DNA from: Pseudomonadota bacterium
GTDB taxonomy: Bacteria > SAR324 > XYD2-FULL-50-16 > JAHJRI01
Reading direction: 5' to 3'
DNA: 64,000 bases
Assembly (NCBI GenBank): GCA_022360105.1
Contig: JAKSDL010000174.1
Coordinates: 1 to 64,000, forward strand
Part shown: piece by piece, positions 44,914 to 54,103 of the stretch
Numbering within the stretch: position 1 is the stretch's first letter
Layout of the letters: every line of letters begins with the position of its first letter
Notes under the pieces: model-generated
What the model was told of the DNA's origin: nothing
Seen by the model: the letters and a program-made list of their open reading frames with translations, nothing else
The model's database searches: none
Made by a program: the position numbers and the translations under genes

Positions 44914-46030
44914 TTTATAAATTGGTTGTTATTCATGAACAGGTCTTGGTTTTTAAGCATACCACAACTGTTGGGAGTGCCTGTTAGAAGTTTATTTCTC
45001 TTATTACATGTCCGCAAACTCATTGCAAGCATTTCTACACTTTCGAGTGGCCCTTTTTGGGGGAGAAAGTAAAAAAGACGAAACGGAAAACATGAACAGA
45101 GGGTCATTTTTAAAGGTTGGATTTATTCCGGTCAAAGAAACGAAATCGACGTCAATCTATCAAAATCCGATCAACTTTTCTGCCTTAAATAGAGGGGAGT
45201 TGAATCATTTGTTCAAAATAATTGATTGATAAAAATCGATTGACCAAAAAAAGTTGATCTGTCTTTTAGGCCCTAACCAGGGCTGATGAAGTGCAAGACG
45301 AGCTGATTTTTTGTGTTCAAGATTCGTCAATTCAAAAAGAGCTTTGGTTATGAATTTATTTACGGATAGTCCCGCTGACGGCCATTCTTCCAGCTTCTAA
45401 CCTCTGTTTGGTTTTACTTGAATGGGATTTATCATTAAAGATTGAAAAGAAAGTTAACAAAAATCAGGCGATTTTGATGTCTATCAAGTCGGGTTTTAAG
45501 ATACAGAAATAATAAGCTTTTTTCATTGGCAGGGTTCCCAAATGGATTTTGGGTCAACTAATTTCAGCAATATTAGCAATTGACTTAACTCTCCCTAATC
45601 AGTAGTTCTACACCAGTCGGTATGAAAACTTTATATTGTGTTCACTTCTTGGTATAAATCGATCTGATTTCCTTTATCTCCGCCGCTGACAACGATGCAG
45701 GGTTTATTTTTGTCACACGGGCTAGCATAAGTTGAATTTGATGATGTTCTATGTAAGACTTTCCTCTACGGATTTTCCTAAAAACGGCAGTGATAGTGAC
45801 GATGCGACATGATAGGAGAGATCAGTTTTTGATTTATGTCACGGCTGGGAAACAAAAAGCTTTAGAAAAAGTCCATACATACGCTTATTGTTGCTGCCTG
45901 ACTTGGTTAAATGCGCTATATTTAAGGACCAAGCAAATTCAAGTTTATCTCGCCTGAGATGGCACACGTTGTTTGATATTTTTGATCATTTTCCCAAATT
46001 TTTTTGAATGTTTGAGAGAGGCATAACAGC
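44914..46030. other. Long intergenic region, no gene recognised
   Basis: More than 1.1 kb between the leftward YdeI-like gene and nfnA. A 73-codon plus-strand frame at 45008-45229 has no recognisable domain. I see no tRNA-like cloverleaf, no repeat array and no clear riboswitch. The last 100 bases should hold the nfn promoter; GAGAGG precedes the nfnA ATG. Confidence 0.4.
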
Positions 46031-46885
46031 ATGAATAAAATACTTCTCAAGGAACAGCTTTCAGATGATGTTTTCATGATGAAATTAGAGGCGCCTCTAA
46101 TTGCTGAAGAACGTCTACCTGGGCAGTTTATTATCCTTCAGCTGGACAGTGAGTATGGTGAAAGAATTCCTCTTACTATTGCTGATGCGGACGAAAAAGA
46201 AGGTTCAATCACCATTATTTTTCAGGTAGTCGGTAAGACAACCAGTGATTTATCTGATCTGAAACAGGGAGAGTATGTAGATAACTTGGTAGGTCCTTTG
46301 GGCCAGCCAACCCATATTGAGAATTTTGGAACTGTTGTCTGTGTAGGTGGCGGCATCGGTGTTGCGCCAATGCATCCTATTGCCAAAGCGCTTAAAGAAG
46401 CGGGCAATAAGGTTATCATTATCATGGGGGCCAGGAACAAAGATCTCCTTATTATGGAAAAAGAGATGACTGCCATCGGCGACGAGGTCATTATTTGTAC
46501 TGATGATGGTTCTTACGGCAGGAAAGCTCTTGTAACCGAACCTTTAAAAGAACTTTGCGAGATGGATCCCAAGCCAGATATGGCGATTGCTATCGGACCA
46601 CCTATTATGATGAAGTTCTGTGCAGAAACCACCCGTCCTTACAAGGTATTTACCCAGGTTTCCCTCAATACCATTATGGTGGATGGAACCGGAATGTGCG
46701 GCGGTTGTAGAGTAAATATTGATGGAAGACCTAAGTTTGTATGTGTCGATGGTCCTGAGTTTGATGGCCATCTGGTAGACTTTGATAACATGATGGCTCG
46801 TCTGGGAGCGTACAGGGATCAAGAGACCAAAGCCCACCAATGCAAACTTGATCAGCAAATTGAATCTAAACAGGAGGGGAACTAA
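46031..46885 (+). CDS. nfnA: NfnA: FAD/NAD-binding subunit of NADH-dependent ferredoxin:NADP+ oxidoreductase
   Basis: The 284-residue protein is of the ferredoxin-NADP reductase type (sulfide dehydrogenase/dihydroorotate dehydrogenase electron-transfer-like). It has RIPLTIAD for FAD, VCVGGGIGVAPMHPIAKAL for NAD(H), and a C-terminal [2Fe-2S] motif DGTGMCGGCRV ... FVCVDGPEFDG with three cysteines and an aspartate. NfnAB reversibly couples NADH and reduced ferredoxin to NADPH by electron bifurcation. Its stop shares one base with the nfnB ATG (TAATG), and AGGAGGGG precedes that start. Sequence alone does not fully exclude a non-bifurcating SudAB-type enzyme. Confidence 0.92.
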   Translation: MNKILLKEQLSDDVFMMKLEAPLIAEERLPGQFIILQLDSEYGERIPLTIADADEKEGSITIIFQVVGKTTSDLSDLKQGEYVDNLVGPLGQPTHIENFGTVVCVGGGIGVAPMHPIAKALKEAGNKVIIIMGARNKDLLIMEKEMTAIGDEVIICTDDGSYGRKALVTEPLKELCEMDPKPDMAIAIGPPIMMKFCAETTRPYKVFTQVSLNTIMVDGTGMCGGCRVNIDGRPKFVCVDGPEFDGHLVDFDNMMARLGAYRDQETKAHQCKLDQQIESKQEGN

Positions 46886-48426
46886 TGACTTACCGATCTC
46901 CCAAAGAATTGCATGAAGAAGCAAAAAAGCTGTTAGACGAGTACCTGCCTAAAAAGGATGAATTAAAGGCCAAGGCTAGAATTGCCATTCCGAGCCAGGA
47001 TATGCCGTCTCAGGCACCCGACGTAAGAATTGGAAACCTGGATGAGGTTGCCCAGGGTTATACGGAGGAACAGGCAAAGCTTGAGGCAATCCGCTGTACT
47101 CAGTGTAAAAAGCGGCCTTGTATTGAAGCTTGTCCGGTGAAGATCAATATTCCTCTGTTTATCGAGCACATTGCCAATGGTGATATGCAAGCTTCCATTG
47201 ACGTAATTAAGGAATCAAGCTTGTTACCTGCTATTTGCGGTAGGGTTTGTCCACAGGAAGTTCAATGTCAAGAACCTTGTACAGTTAGTAAATCTCTCAA
47301 AGATGTTCAAAAAGGTGTTTCCATCGGTCGTCTGGAACGATATGTAGCGGACTGGGAACAAGCAACCGGTAAAGTTAAAGCTCCCCCGGTAAAACCGGAA
47401 ACTGGTAAAAAAGTTGCCATCGTTGGTGCTGGTCCTGCCGGTTTGGTGGTAGCTGCTGATGTTCGTAGAGAAGGTCATGAAGTTACTATTTTCGAGGCGT
47501 TTCATAAGCTGGGTGGTGTAATGCGCTATGGAATTCCTGAGTTCAGACTGCCTAATACCATTATTGACCAGGAAGTAAATACACTCTTGGAAATGGGAGT
47601 AAAGTTTGAAACTAACTTTGTAGTTGGTAAAACAAGAAAGCTGAAAGATTTAATTGATAAAGACGGCTTTGGTGCTGTATTTGTAGGAACCGGTGCGGGC
47701 CTGCCGATGTTTATGGGAATTGAAGGTGAAAACCTGATTGGTGTGTTCTCGGCAAACGAATACCTGACCAGGGCTAACCTGATGAGAGCGTTTGATCGGG
47801 ACAATGCTGATACACCGATTTACGTATCCAAAAAAGTTGCTGTTCTCGGTGGTGGTAACGTGGCGATGGATGCTGCCCGGATGGCAAAACGACTGGGTGC
47901 TGAAGAAGTAAATATTGTTTATCGAAGAACAGAAGTGGAGATGCCTGCCAGAATTGAGGAAGTTGCGCATGCCAAGGAAGAGGGAATTAATTTTTACCTT
48001 CTCCAAAACGCAATCAAAATCATTGATGACGGAAATGGTCGTGTCAAAGCTATGGAATGTCTGCGCTATGAACTGGGTGAGCCGGATGATTCAGGACGAC
48101 GAAGACCGGTGCCGATTGAAGGCAGTGAATTTATCATGGATGTGGATACAGTGATTGTTGCAATCGGAAACGGTAGCAATCCACTGATTCCTCAAACAAC
48201 CAAGGAACTGGAAGTAAACCGCTGGGGTAACATCAGTGTAGATCACAATCAGAAAACTTCGATGGATCGCGTTTATGCAGGCGGTGATATCGTTTTGGGC
48301 GCTGCTACTGTAATCCTGGCTATGGGTGAAGGACGAAAAGCTGCTGCAGCTATCAATGATTTGCTGGCTGGCAGACCACCTCGACCTAAACCGGAGCCGG
48401 AAGAAAAAGGTAAAAAGAAGGATTAA
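46885..48426 (+). CDS. nfnB: NfnB: glutamate-synthase-small-subunit-like flavoprotein of the Nfn complex
   Basis: The 513-residue protein has an N-terminal iron-sulfur domain (CTQCKKRPCIEACPV near residue 70, then ICGRVCPQEVQCQEPC) binding two [4Fe-4S] clusters. An FAD site follows at VAIVGAGPAGLVVAADV near 175, then an NADPH site at VAVLGGGNVAMDAARMAKRLG near 315. The C-terminal TSMDRVYAGGDIVLGAATVILAMGEG closes the FAD domain. This is the bifurcating NADPH-side subunit. Translation is coupled to nfnA. An NADPH-ferredoxin enzyme implies at least partly anaerobic redox chemistry, next to an aerobic-type complex III. Confidence 0.93.
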   Translation: MTYRSPKELHEEAKKLLDEYLPKKDELKAKARIAIPSQDMPSQAPDVRIGNLDEVAQGYTEEQAKLEAIRCTQCKKRPCIEACPVKINIPLFIEHIANGDMQASIDVIKESSLLPAICGRVCPQEVQCQEPCTVSKSLKDVQKGVSIGRLERYVADWEQATGKVKAPPVKPETGKKVAIVGAGPAGLVVAADVRREGHEVTIFEAFHKLGGVMRYGIPEFRLPNTIIDQEVNTLLEMGVKFETNFVVGKTRKLKDLIDKDGFGAVFVGTGAGLPMFMGIEGENLIGVFSANEYLTRANLMRAFDRDNADTPIYVSKKVAVLGGGNVAMDAARMAKRLGAEEVNIVYRRTEVEMPARIEEVAHAKEEGINFYLLQNAIKIIDDGNGRVKAMECLRYELGEPDDSGRRRPVPIEGSEFIMDVDTVIVAIGNGSNPLIPQTTKELEVNRWGNISVDHNQKTSMDRVYAGGDIVLGAATVILAMGEGRKAAAAINDLLAGRPPRPKPEPEEKGKKKD

Positions 48427-48436
48427 TTCGCTAAGC

Positions 48437-48466
48437 AAGGCAGGTGGTGAAACATCTGCCTTTTTC
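48437..48466 (+). terminator. Intrinsic terminator after nfnB
   Basis: AAGGCAGGTG-GTGAAA-CATCTGCCTTTTT forms a stem of about ten pairs followed by a T run, 11 bases after the nfnB stop. It also separates nfnAB from the convergent act operon ending at 48492. Confidence 0.85.
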
Positions 48467-48491
48467 TTTTCCTTGGTCCCTACCTCTTTTC

Positions 48492-49037
48492 CTACCGAAC
48501 GATTTCTACTGATCTTAAATAGGCAACTATCTGCCAACGAATATCCGAAGGAACCACATGACCCAACCGAGGCATGACCGTGCCCCCGTTTTCTATTTTC
48601 AGGTATAAGAAACGATCATTCCGAAAAGGTGTTAATGAAGGCAGATCAGCCGCAACCATACCAACATCATTTATTTTAGATGTCGCCAGACCCTGTTTAT
48701 TTTTCTTAAAGCCTGTTCCATGGCAAACCTCGCAGTAAGTCTGATAATGTTTTTGCCCCATGCGTCTATTGGTATTCGTATGCACTTTTTTGGGTAGAAC
48801 CTTTGCAGCAACGTCCTCTTCTGAATTCCATTCAAACCATTTTTGCGGTGAATTGTTTTCGTAACCATCGACCGTGACACTTCTGATTGGTAAACCCGTC
48901 TGACTCCCATCCTCATAAGGTTTGATATGTTTCTGGTCAAACTGGTCCGTACTCATGCCAGCCACAAGACCGATTCCATAAACACACAAACCCGCGATTA
49001 CAAGTATCAGGAAGAAAATGACAGCATTACTTTTCAA
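48492..49037 (-). CDS. actE: ActE: monohaem cytochrome c subunit of alternative complex III
   Basis: The 181-residue protein has an N-terminal membrane anchor (VIFFLILVIAGLCVYG) and one haem motif, CEVCH, near residue 105, with a distal methionine in GGTVMPRLGH. That is a single cytochrome c domain, as in ActE. The C-terminus DIRWQIVAYLRS is typical of small c-type cytochromes. It overlaps actD by 11 bases and is the last gene of the operon. It should pass electrons from the complex to a terminal oxidase. Confidence 0.85.
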   Translation of the reverse strand: MKSNAVIFFLILVIAGLCVYGIGLVAGMSTDQFDQKHIKPYEDGSQTGLPIRSVTVDGYENNSPQKWFEWNSEEDVAAKVLPKKVHTNTNRRMGQKHYQTYCEVCHGTGFKKNKQGLATSKINDVGMVAADLPSLTPFRNDRFLYLKIENGGTVMPRLGHVVPSDIRWQIVAYLRSVEIVR

Positions 49038-49554
49038 TGAATACCTCCTCTGCCTGATGATCGATCAGCAGATCATTTAGTGCTGGCATTTCAGCCTCTT
49101 TACAAGCTAATACCAAACCGAAACGATCCCGGCTGAATCTTGTGTAGTTCTTGTATTCTTCGCTTTTTGGAAAAGACTTTTGTCTATTGGTTAATACCCC
49201 AAGAGTCAATATACCAATCAGGAGGAAAATCACAGCCAAAAGAACGGCCATTTCAAATGCAATGGGTATCATTGTCAATAACGATACAATGGGTTTGGAG
49301 GAAAGCGGCTGAATCCATTCAATACTCATTTTCCGTATTAAATAAAAAGAGCCGACTGCTCCTAAAACGGCGCCTGTCAGGGCGAAATGACTGAGTTCCG
49401 GCTTTATGGCTCGATCAAGGCTCACTTTCCCGGAAATGTTAAATGGTGCATGAACTCTGACAGGCTTGATATCCTTTGCTTTCAATGCGTGGATTGAAGC
49501 CAGGAGATGATCCAGCGATTCGAAAGTAGCCCAAATACCTGTGAACGACTTCAT
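49027..49554 (-). CDS. actD: ActD: DUF3341 membrane subunit of alternative complex III
   Basis: The 175-residue protein starts with GIWATFESLDHLLASIHALK, the DUF3341 ferredoxin-like region. Two transmembrane helices follow near residues 75-125 (ALTGAVLGAVGSFYLI and a MAVLLAVIFLLIGILTLGVL segment), then a soluble C-terminus with DRFGLVL. This is the ActD layout. It overlaps actC by four bases and actE by 11. It is a structural membrane subunit with no cofactor. Confidence 0.9.
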   Translation of the reverse strand: MKSFTGIWATFESLDHLLASIHALKAKDIKPVRVHAPFNISGKVSLDRAIKPELSHFALTGAVLGAVGSFYLIRKMSIEWIQPLSSKPIVSLLTMIPIAFEMAVLLAVIFLLIGILTLGVLTNRQKSFPKSEEYKNYTRFSRDRFGLVLACKEAEMPALNDLLIDHQAEEVFIEK

Positions 49555-50897
49555 ATCAATCCCCTTTTGTTATCGATGGTTGACTCTTTAAGTTCCGATA
49601 TGGCGATCGAAGGGAAAAATCGAATAAAAATCAAAACCAGACCGAAAAACCAGGCAAAACTCCCTAATGTTATCCAGCTTTCAATCCATTGCAGTCGATA
49701 GGTACTCCAGGCAAAGGGGTCAAATCCCTGGCTTAAAGAACCGACGATAATGACAAAACGTTCGATCCACATACCGATACAGATCCCCAAGGATATTAAA
49801 AAAATTGCCGGAGTATTTCCTCGAATTTTATCTAACCAGAATAGTTGGGGAAGAAAGCAATTTAGCAGGACCATCATCCAAAATAGTATCTTTTGATCTC
49901 CAAAAGCCCTGAACCAGAACACTGAACGTTCAACGGGTGATGTGCTGTAAAAGGCAGTAAAATATTCGATTAAGTACGACAAAGCGATCAACCCACTGGC
50001 CAAGATCATGATTTTTGACAACGAGCCCAAATGGTTAATGGAAATAACTGCTTTTAACTCTCGGGAACCTGTTCGTAAGGGAATGATAATCATCATTACC
50101 ATGGCACAGCCGGAGAAGATTGCTCCAATGACGAAATAAGGTGCAAACAAGGTGGAATGCCATCCGGGAACGGAAGCGACGGCAAAATCCCAGGAAACAA
50201 TGGTGTGAACGGATATCACGAGTGGCGTTGCCAAGGCTGCCAACAATGTATAGGCCCGCGAATGCAATAACCATTGATGGTTGTTTCCCCTGAACCCAAA
50301 AGAAAGAATTCCAAAAAATTTTCGTCTGAACCCTTTAGATTCGTCCCTGATACTGGCAAAATCGGGAATCATGCCTAAGATCAAAAAAGTAATGGAAACA
50401 AAAAGATAGACTGAAATGGCAAAAGCATCCCAAACCAAAGGCGATTTAAAGTTAACCCATAAATCGCGCTGATTGGGATACGGAATCACCCAAAAGGCGT
50501 ACCAGGCCCTGCCCAGGTGAATGATGGGAAAAATACCGGCAGTCGTCACCGCAATCACGGTCATCGCTTCTGCAATTCGATGAATAGAGGTTCTGAATCT
50601 CGCCCGGGTAAGGAACAAAATCGCCGAAATCAACGTACCGGCATGGGCAATACCAACCCAAAATACAAAATTAGTGATATAGATTCCCCAATTGATCGGA
50701 TGACTGATCCCACCCCATTCCATTCCGTGTTCAAGCTGATAAATCCAGGCTGAAAGAGCTATCGCAAATATTACCAGACAGAGTATTAGAGACAATTTCC
50801 AGCGCAGTCCATGTTTTTGCATGGTGCCAAAAGCAATGTCATTGAATGAGCCCAGGTCCGTTGTTTGAGACACTGTTTCCACCTCAGCCTTTTTCAT
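49551..50897 (-). CDS. actC: ActC: NrfD-like quinol-binding membrane subunit
   Basis: The 448-residue polytopic protein has about ten helices and the NrfD/PsrC signature (NWGIYITNFVFWVGIAHAGTLISAIL near the N-terminus). SRAYTLLAALATPLVISVHTIVSWDF lies in the middle. In alternative complex III ActC holds the quinol site next to the iron-sulfur domain of ActB and may carry a proton path. A second NrfD-like subunit (ActF) is not encoded here. Its start overlaps actB by 14 bases. Confidence 0.92.
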   Translation of the reverse strand: MKKAEVETVSQTTDLGSFNDIAFGTMQKHGLRWKLSLILCLVIFAIALSAWIYQLEHGMEWGGISHPINWGIYITNFVFWVGIAHAGTLISAILFLTRARFRTSIHRIAEAMTVIAVTTAGIFPIIHLGRAWYAFWVIPYPNQRDLWVNFKSPLVWDAFAISVYLFVSITFLILGMIPDFASIRDESKGFRRKFFGILSFGFRGNNHQWLLHSRAYTLLAALATPLVISVHTIVSWDFAVASVPGWHSTLFAPYFVIGAIFSGCAMVMMIIIPLRTGSRELKAVISINHLGSLSKIMILASGLIALSYLIEYFTAFYSTSPVERSVFWFRAFGDQKILFWMMVLLNCFLPQLFWLDKIRGNTPAIFLISLGICIGMWIERFVIIVGSLSQGFDPFAWSTYRLQWIESWITLGSFAWFFGLVLIFIRFFPSIAISELKESTIDNKRGLI

Positions 50898-53800
50898 TGT
50901 TCGCTACCACTTTCTTTAGATAGGTGATAGCCGGTTGAAAGTTCATCGATTCAAATTGGGTATAACTTCGCAGTGAATCGGATTTAAGCTTGTTAATTTG
51001 ACTGTTCGTTTGTTTGATATTGCCAAAAGATATAGCATTTACAGGGCAGGTTTGTTGACAAGCGGTTTGCACTTCAGATTCATCCAGGATTCTGTTTTCT
51101 TTCTTGGCTTGAAGAGTTTTGGTGCGAATTCTGTGGAAGCAAAAAGTGCATTTCTCCATAACCCCCTTTTCCCGCACCGAAACATCCGGATTAAGCTGGT
51201 AATTCAAGGGGGATGGAAATTCATAAGTTCGCCAATTGAACCGTCTTTGGCTGTAAATGCAGTTGTTTGAGCAATAACGGCTACCAACACAGCGATTGTA
51301 GATCATGGCGTTGAGTCCATCAGAGGCTTTGTAGGTGGCTGAGACGGGACAAACCGGCTCACAGCCTGCATTGTCACATTGGGCGCACATTTGAGGTAAA
51401 AGAAAGGTTTCAGTGTGACCTGTCTTTGGATTTTTTTCAAAATAGCGCTGAATTCTCGTCCAACTCATCTCCCGCCCCTGGGCAACTCTGGTTTTCCCGA
51501 CAACTGCAATATTGTTCTCTGCATAGCAAGCAACCACGCAAGCTGAGCAACCGGTGCATTTGTCCAGATCGATGACCATTTCCCACTTATAATCGGTAAA
51601 AAACTCCGGAGGTAATTTTGCAGCGAAGTTCTTAATTCTTTCCACATTTTTATCAATGGATTGATAAAATCCCGTAGTGTTTGAATGTGCGGAGTGACCG
51701 GAAGTATGCTCCGGCTCCAACTTTCCTTGGGGATTTCGAGGGATCGTTCTGTAAAGTCCTCTTGCTTTCCGGTTTTGTTTGCTGTTTCCAATGTCGGACA
51801 CAGAAAACTGAGCCTGACCATCCATTGTTGCCAAAGCTTGTTTTTTGCCTGTCTTGAGAACCTGAATGTTGGATTGGGAAAATGTAAAATCACCGGAAAG
51901 AGCATCATATTCACTTGAAAATAGCGACAAGGCGTTCTCGCCTATTTTACGTTTAACAAGTCTGACCTGTTTTTTAGTTTTGAACAGATCTAACAAAGGC
52001 AGTCTCCCTTTATTTTCCGGGTAGTCGGGAAATAGTAATATCCTGCCAAGACCGGCAGGCATGACCAACGTGTCGGGCGCAACTCCATGATAAAGTTTGG
52101 CGGTAACGTTAATAGTTCCATGGGATGATGAAATCTTAAGTAGATCGTTATCCGAGATTCTCAATTTCTGTGCGGTGTCCGGATCGATCTCGACCCAGGA
52201 ATCCCAAGTTACCTGGCTGACAGGATGCGGAGCTTCCAGGAGCCAGTAACGGTTTCCCGTATGTCCATTGGCGTGATGGAAAGGTGAATTAACGACAAGC
52301 AGGGACATTCCAGCTGTTTGTTTATCATTGCGGACCAATTCAGTGTGAAAAAGTGAGGGATCAAGTGTCACGTTTTTGACAGATGTCTTCTGATAAAATC
52401 CACCTTTTGCCAGACTGTTCTTCCAAAACGATGCAAAAGTAGAAGCTGGCCTATGTTGCTTGTGCAAATCTTGCCAGTTGGTGACCAAATACTCATAAAA
52501 GTTCTTAAACTCAAAGCCAATGGGATTGATCAACTGAGAAACCAGCAACAACAGATCCCCGAGTGCTTTGGTGTCATATCCGGGTATTGGCCTCATCACA
52601 GGCTGTTGTAAGTTGTTCACACCCTTGATGGACTGTGCGTCCCCCCAACTTTCCAAATAATGATGAGTCGGCAAGTGAAGGGAAGCCAATTCGGAGGTTT
52701 CATCTGCTTCAGTAGACAAGGAAACAACAAAAGGCCCATCAGCCAGGATGGAAGAGAGATCTTTGATCTGGGGAAGGGCAAAAACGGGATTTACACTGTC
52801 AATAATAACAAGAGAATACTTTCCCTTGCTTAACTCAAAGAAGACACTTTTGATAGTTTTGAGTGAATCACCCCCCGCTTTTACATCGGCTCCAAAAGTG
52901 ATGGAACGGTTGACTTCTCCCGTTATGTAATTGATCAGGTTTACGGCTATGTGAAGCAAAGTAGCATGTTTGTCTGCTGCACTGTTACCTCCTGCCAGAC
53001 ACAGGCAACGTTTGGATTTGAATTCTGTAACAAGAGCGTTGACGTCTTTCAGCAAATCCTGATTGTGATTGGAATCGGTAGGTTGAAGCAAATAGTTAAG
53101 CAGTTTATTTATCTCAGTTGTTTCCCTGGCTGTCAAAAATGAGCTTTCCTTCACCAGTTGTCGGGCCACTTGACAAGCTATGATCCATTCACTGCCTGGC
53201 CTGCAGCTATACCATTTATCTGCATTAACGCCTGTTAAGGAAAGGTAAGGTGATACCTGAATAAAACGACCTCTTTTTGTCCCCTGGTGTGCATGGAATT
53301 CAGTATATTCCCTGCTGAATTTAACGGGACTCAGCCAGGTTTCCAAAAAATCGCTGCCAAAATTAACCAGGGTATCAGCTTGTGATAAATCAATTTGCGG
53401 GATTTCCTCTGTTCCAAAAACAAGCTGATTGGCTTTTTTAAAGCTATGGATGGGGCTCAGGTCGAAATTGAGATAATCCCCACCTCCCCAGGATCGCAAA
53501 CTATTTTGAATCAACTTGCGCATTGTCCCGGTTTCCGGTGGTCCAACAAACAGAATTTTTTTGTTCGGATCGGATTGAGTTTCCTTGATTCTGCTCACAA
53601 GCAGATCGATTCCTTGCTGCCAGCTAATTGCCTCTGTGGTCTTGCCTTTCCTCAATAAAGGTCCTGAGACTCTGGCAGGGCTGTAGAGTCCCTGGAGAGC
53701 AGCCTGGCCGATAGCACAAACTTTGCCTTTGTTTATGGGATGGTCCGGATTACCCTCGATCTTGATGGCTCTTCCCTCTCTTGTGGTAACGACTAATCCA

Positions 53801-53979
53801 CAACCAGCCGTGCACTCTCTGCAAGTTGTGGCATAGTGAAGGGATTTCCCCGGAGAGAAATGGGGTGGTGGTATCAGCATAGGCACCAGGCTTTCAACCG
53901 GCTCCTTTCCACATCCGGCAAACGTTGCTGTGGCACCGGTTATTGCAGATAACTTTAAAAAATCTCTCCGTTTCATCAT
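50884..53979 (-). CDS. actB: ActB: molybdopterin-oxidoreductase-like/iron-sulfur subunit of alternative complex III
   Basis: The 1031-residue protein begins with a Tat signal (KRRDFLKLSAITGATATFAGC) that also has a lipobox-like cysteine. Residues about 45-720 form the molybdopterin-oxidoreductase-like half, with CRECTAGCG near 53; in this family it is not expected to bind molybdenum. Residues about 790-1000 form the iron-sulfur half: CTGCSACVVAC, CAQCDNAGCEPVCPV, CVGSRYCSNNC and CTFCFHR ... CQQTCPV, four cluster sites. This gene fusion is diagnostic of ActB. The complex oxidises menaquinol or ubiquinol and reduces cytochrome c, replacing bc1. Confidence 0.95.
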   Translation of the reverse strand: MMKRRDFLKLSAITGATATFAGCGKEPVESLVPMLIPPPHFSPGKSLHYATTCRECTAGCGLVVTTREGRAIKIEGNPDHPINKGKVCAIGQAALQGLYSPARVSGPLLRKGKTTEAISWQQGIDLLVSRIKETQSDPNKKILFVGPPETGTMRKLIQNSLRSWGGGDYLNFDLSPIHSFKKANQLVFGTEEIPQIDLSQADTLVNFGSDFLETWLSPVKFSREYTEFHAHQGTKRGRFIQVSPYLSLTGVNADKWYSCRPGSEWIIACQVARQLVKESSFLTARETTEINKLLNYLLQPTDSNHNQDLLKDVNALVTEFKSKRCLCLAGGNSAADKHATLLHIAVNLINYITGEVNRSITFGADVKAGGDSLKTIKSVFFELSKGKYSLVIIDSVNPVFALPQIKDLSSILADGPFVVSLSTEADETSELASLHLPTHHYLESWGDAQSIKGVNNLQQPVMRPIPGYDTKALGDLLLLVSQLINPIGFEFKNFYEYLVTNWQDLHKQHRPASTFASFWKNSLAKGGFYQKTSVKNVTLDPSLFHTELVRNDKQTAGMSLLVVNSPFHHANGHTGNRYWLLEAPHPVSQVTWDSWVEIDPDTAQKLRISDNDLLKISSSHGTINVTAKLYHGVAPDTLVMPAGLGRILLFPDYPENKGRLPLLDLFKTKKQVRLVKRKIGENALSLFSSEYDALSGDFTFSQSNIQVLKTGKKQALATMDGQAQFSVSDIGNSKQNRKARGLYRTIPRNPQGKLEPEHTSGHSAHSNTTGFYQSIDKNVERIKNFAAKLPPEFFTDYKWEMVIDLDKCTGCSACVVACYAENNIAVVGKTRVAQGREMSWTRIQRYFEKNPKTGHTETFLLPQMCAQCDNAGCEPVCPVSATYKASDGLNAMIYNRCVGSRYCSNNCIYSQRRFNWRTYEFPSPLNYQLNPDVSVREKGVMEKCTFCFHRIRTKTLQAKKENRILDESEVQTACQQTCPVNAISFGNIKQTNSQINKLKSDSLRSYTQFESMNFQPAITYLKKVVANNEKG

Positions 53980-54103
53980 TTAGCCTTTAGCACTTAGCGG
54001 TCAGCAGCCAGCTTAAAACGTGTAAACGTTTTCATATTTAAAAAAACGAAAGCAAAGCTTTCACGTCCTGCAAATCTGAAATCTAAAATCATCAATCTAA
54101 AAT
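53980..54103. repeat. Palindrome-rich insert between actA and actB
   Basis: The 124-base spacer holds two small hairpins, AAAACGT-GTAA-ACGTTTT (54015-54032) and GAAAGC-AAA-GCTTTC (54048-54062). A TTAGC-rich part (TTAGCCTTTAGCACTTAGCG) and an AATCTAAAATC-type low-complexity tail flank them. The other act genes overlap, so this looks like an inserted or decayed intergenic element. It may lower or uncouple actB expression relative to actA. Confidence 0.45.

Noticed and set aside
45008..45229. A 73-codon plus-strand frame upstream of nfnA
   Set aside because: No domain, no ribosome binding site and no conserved pattern; the region is treated as intergenic.
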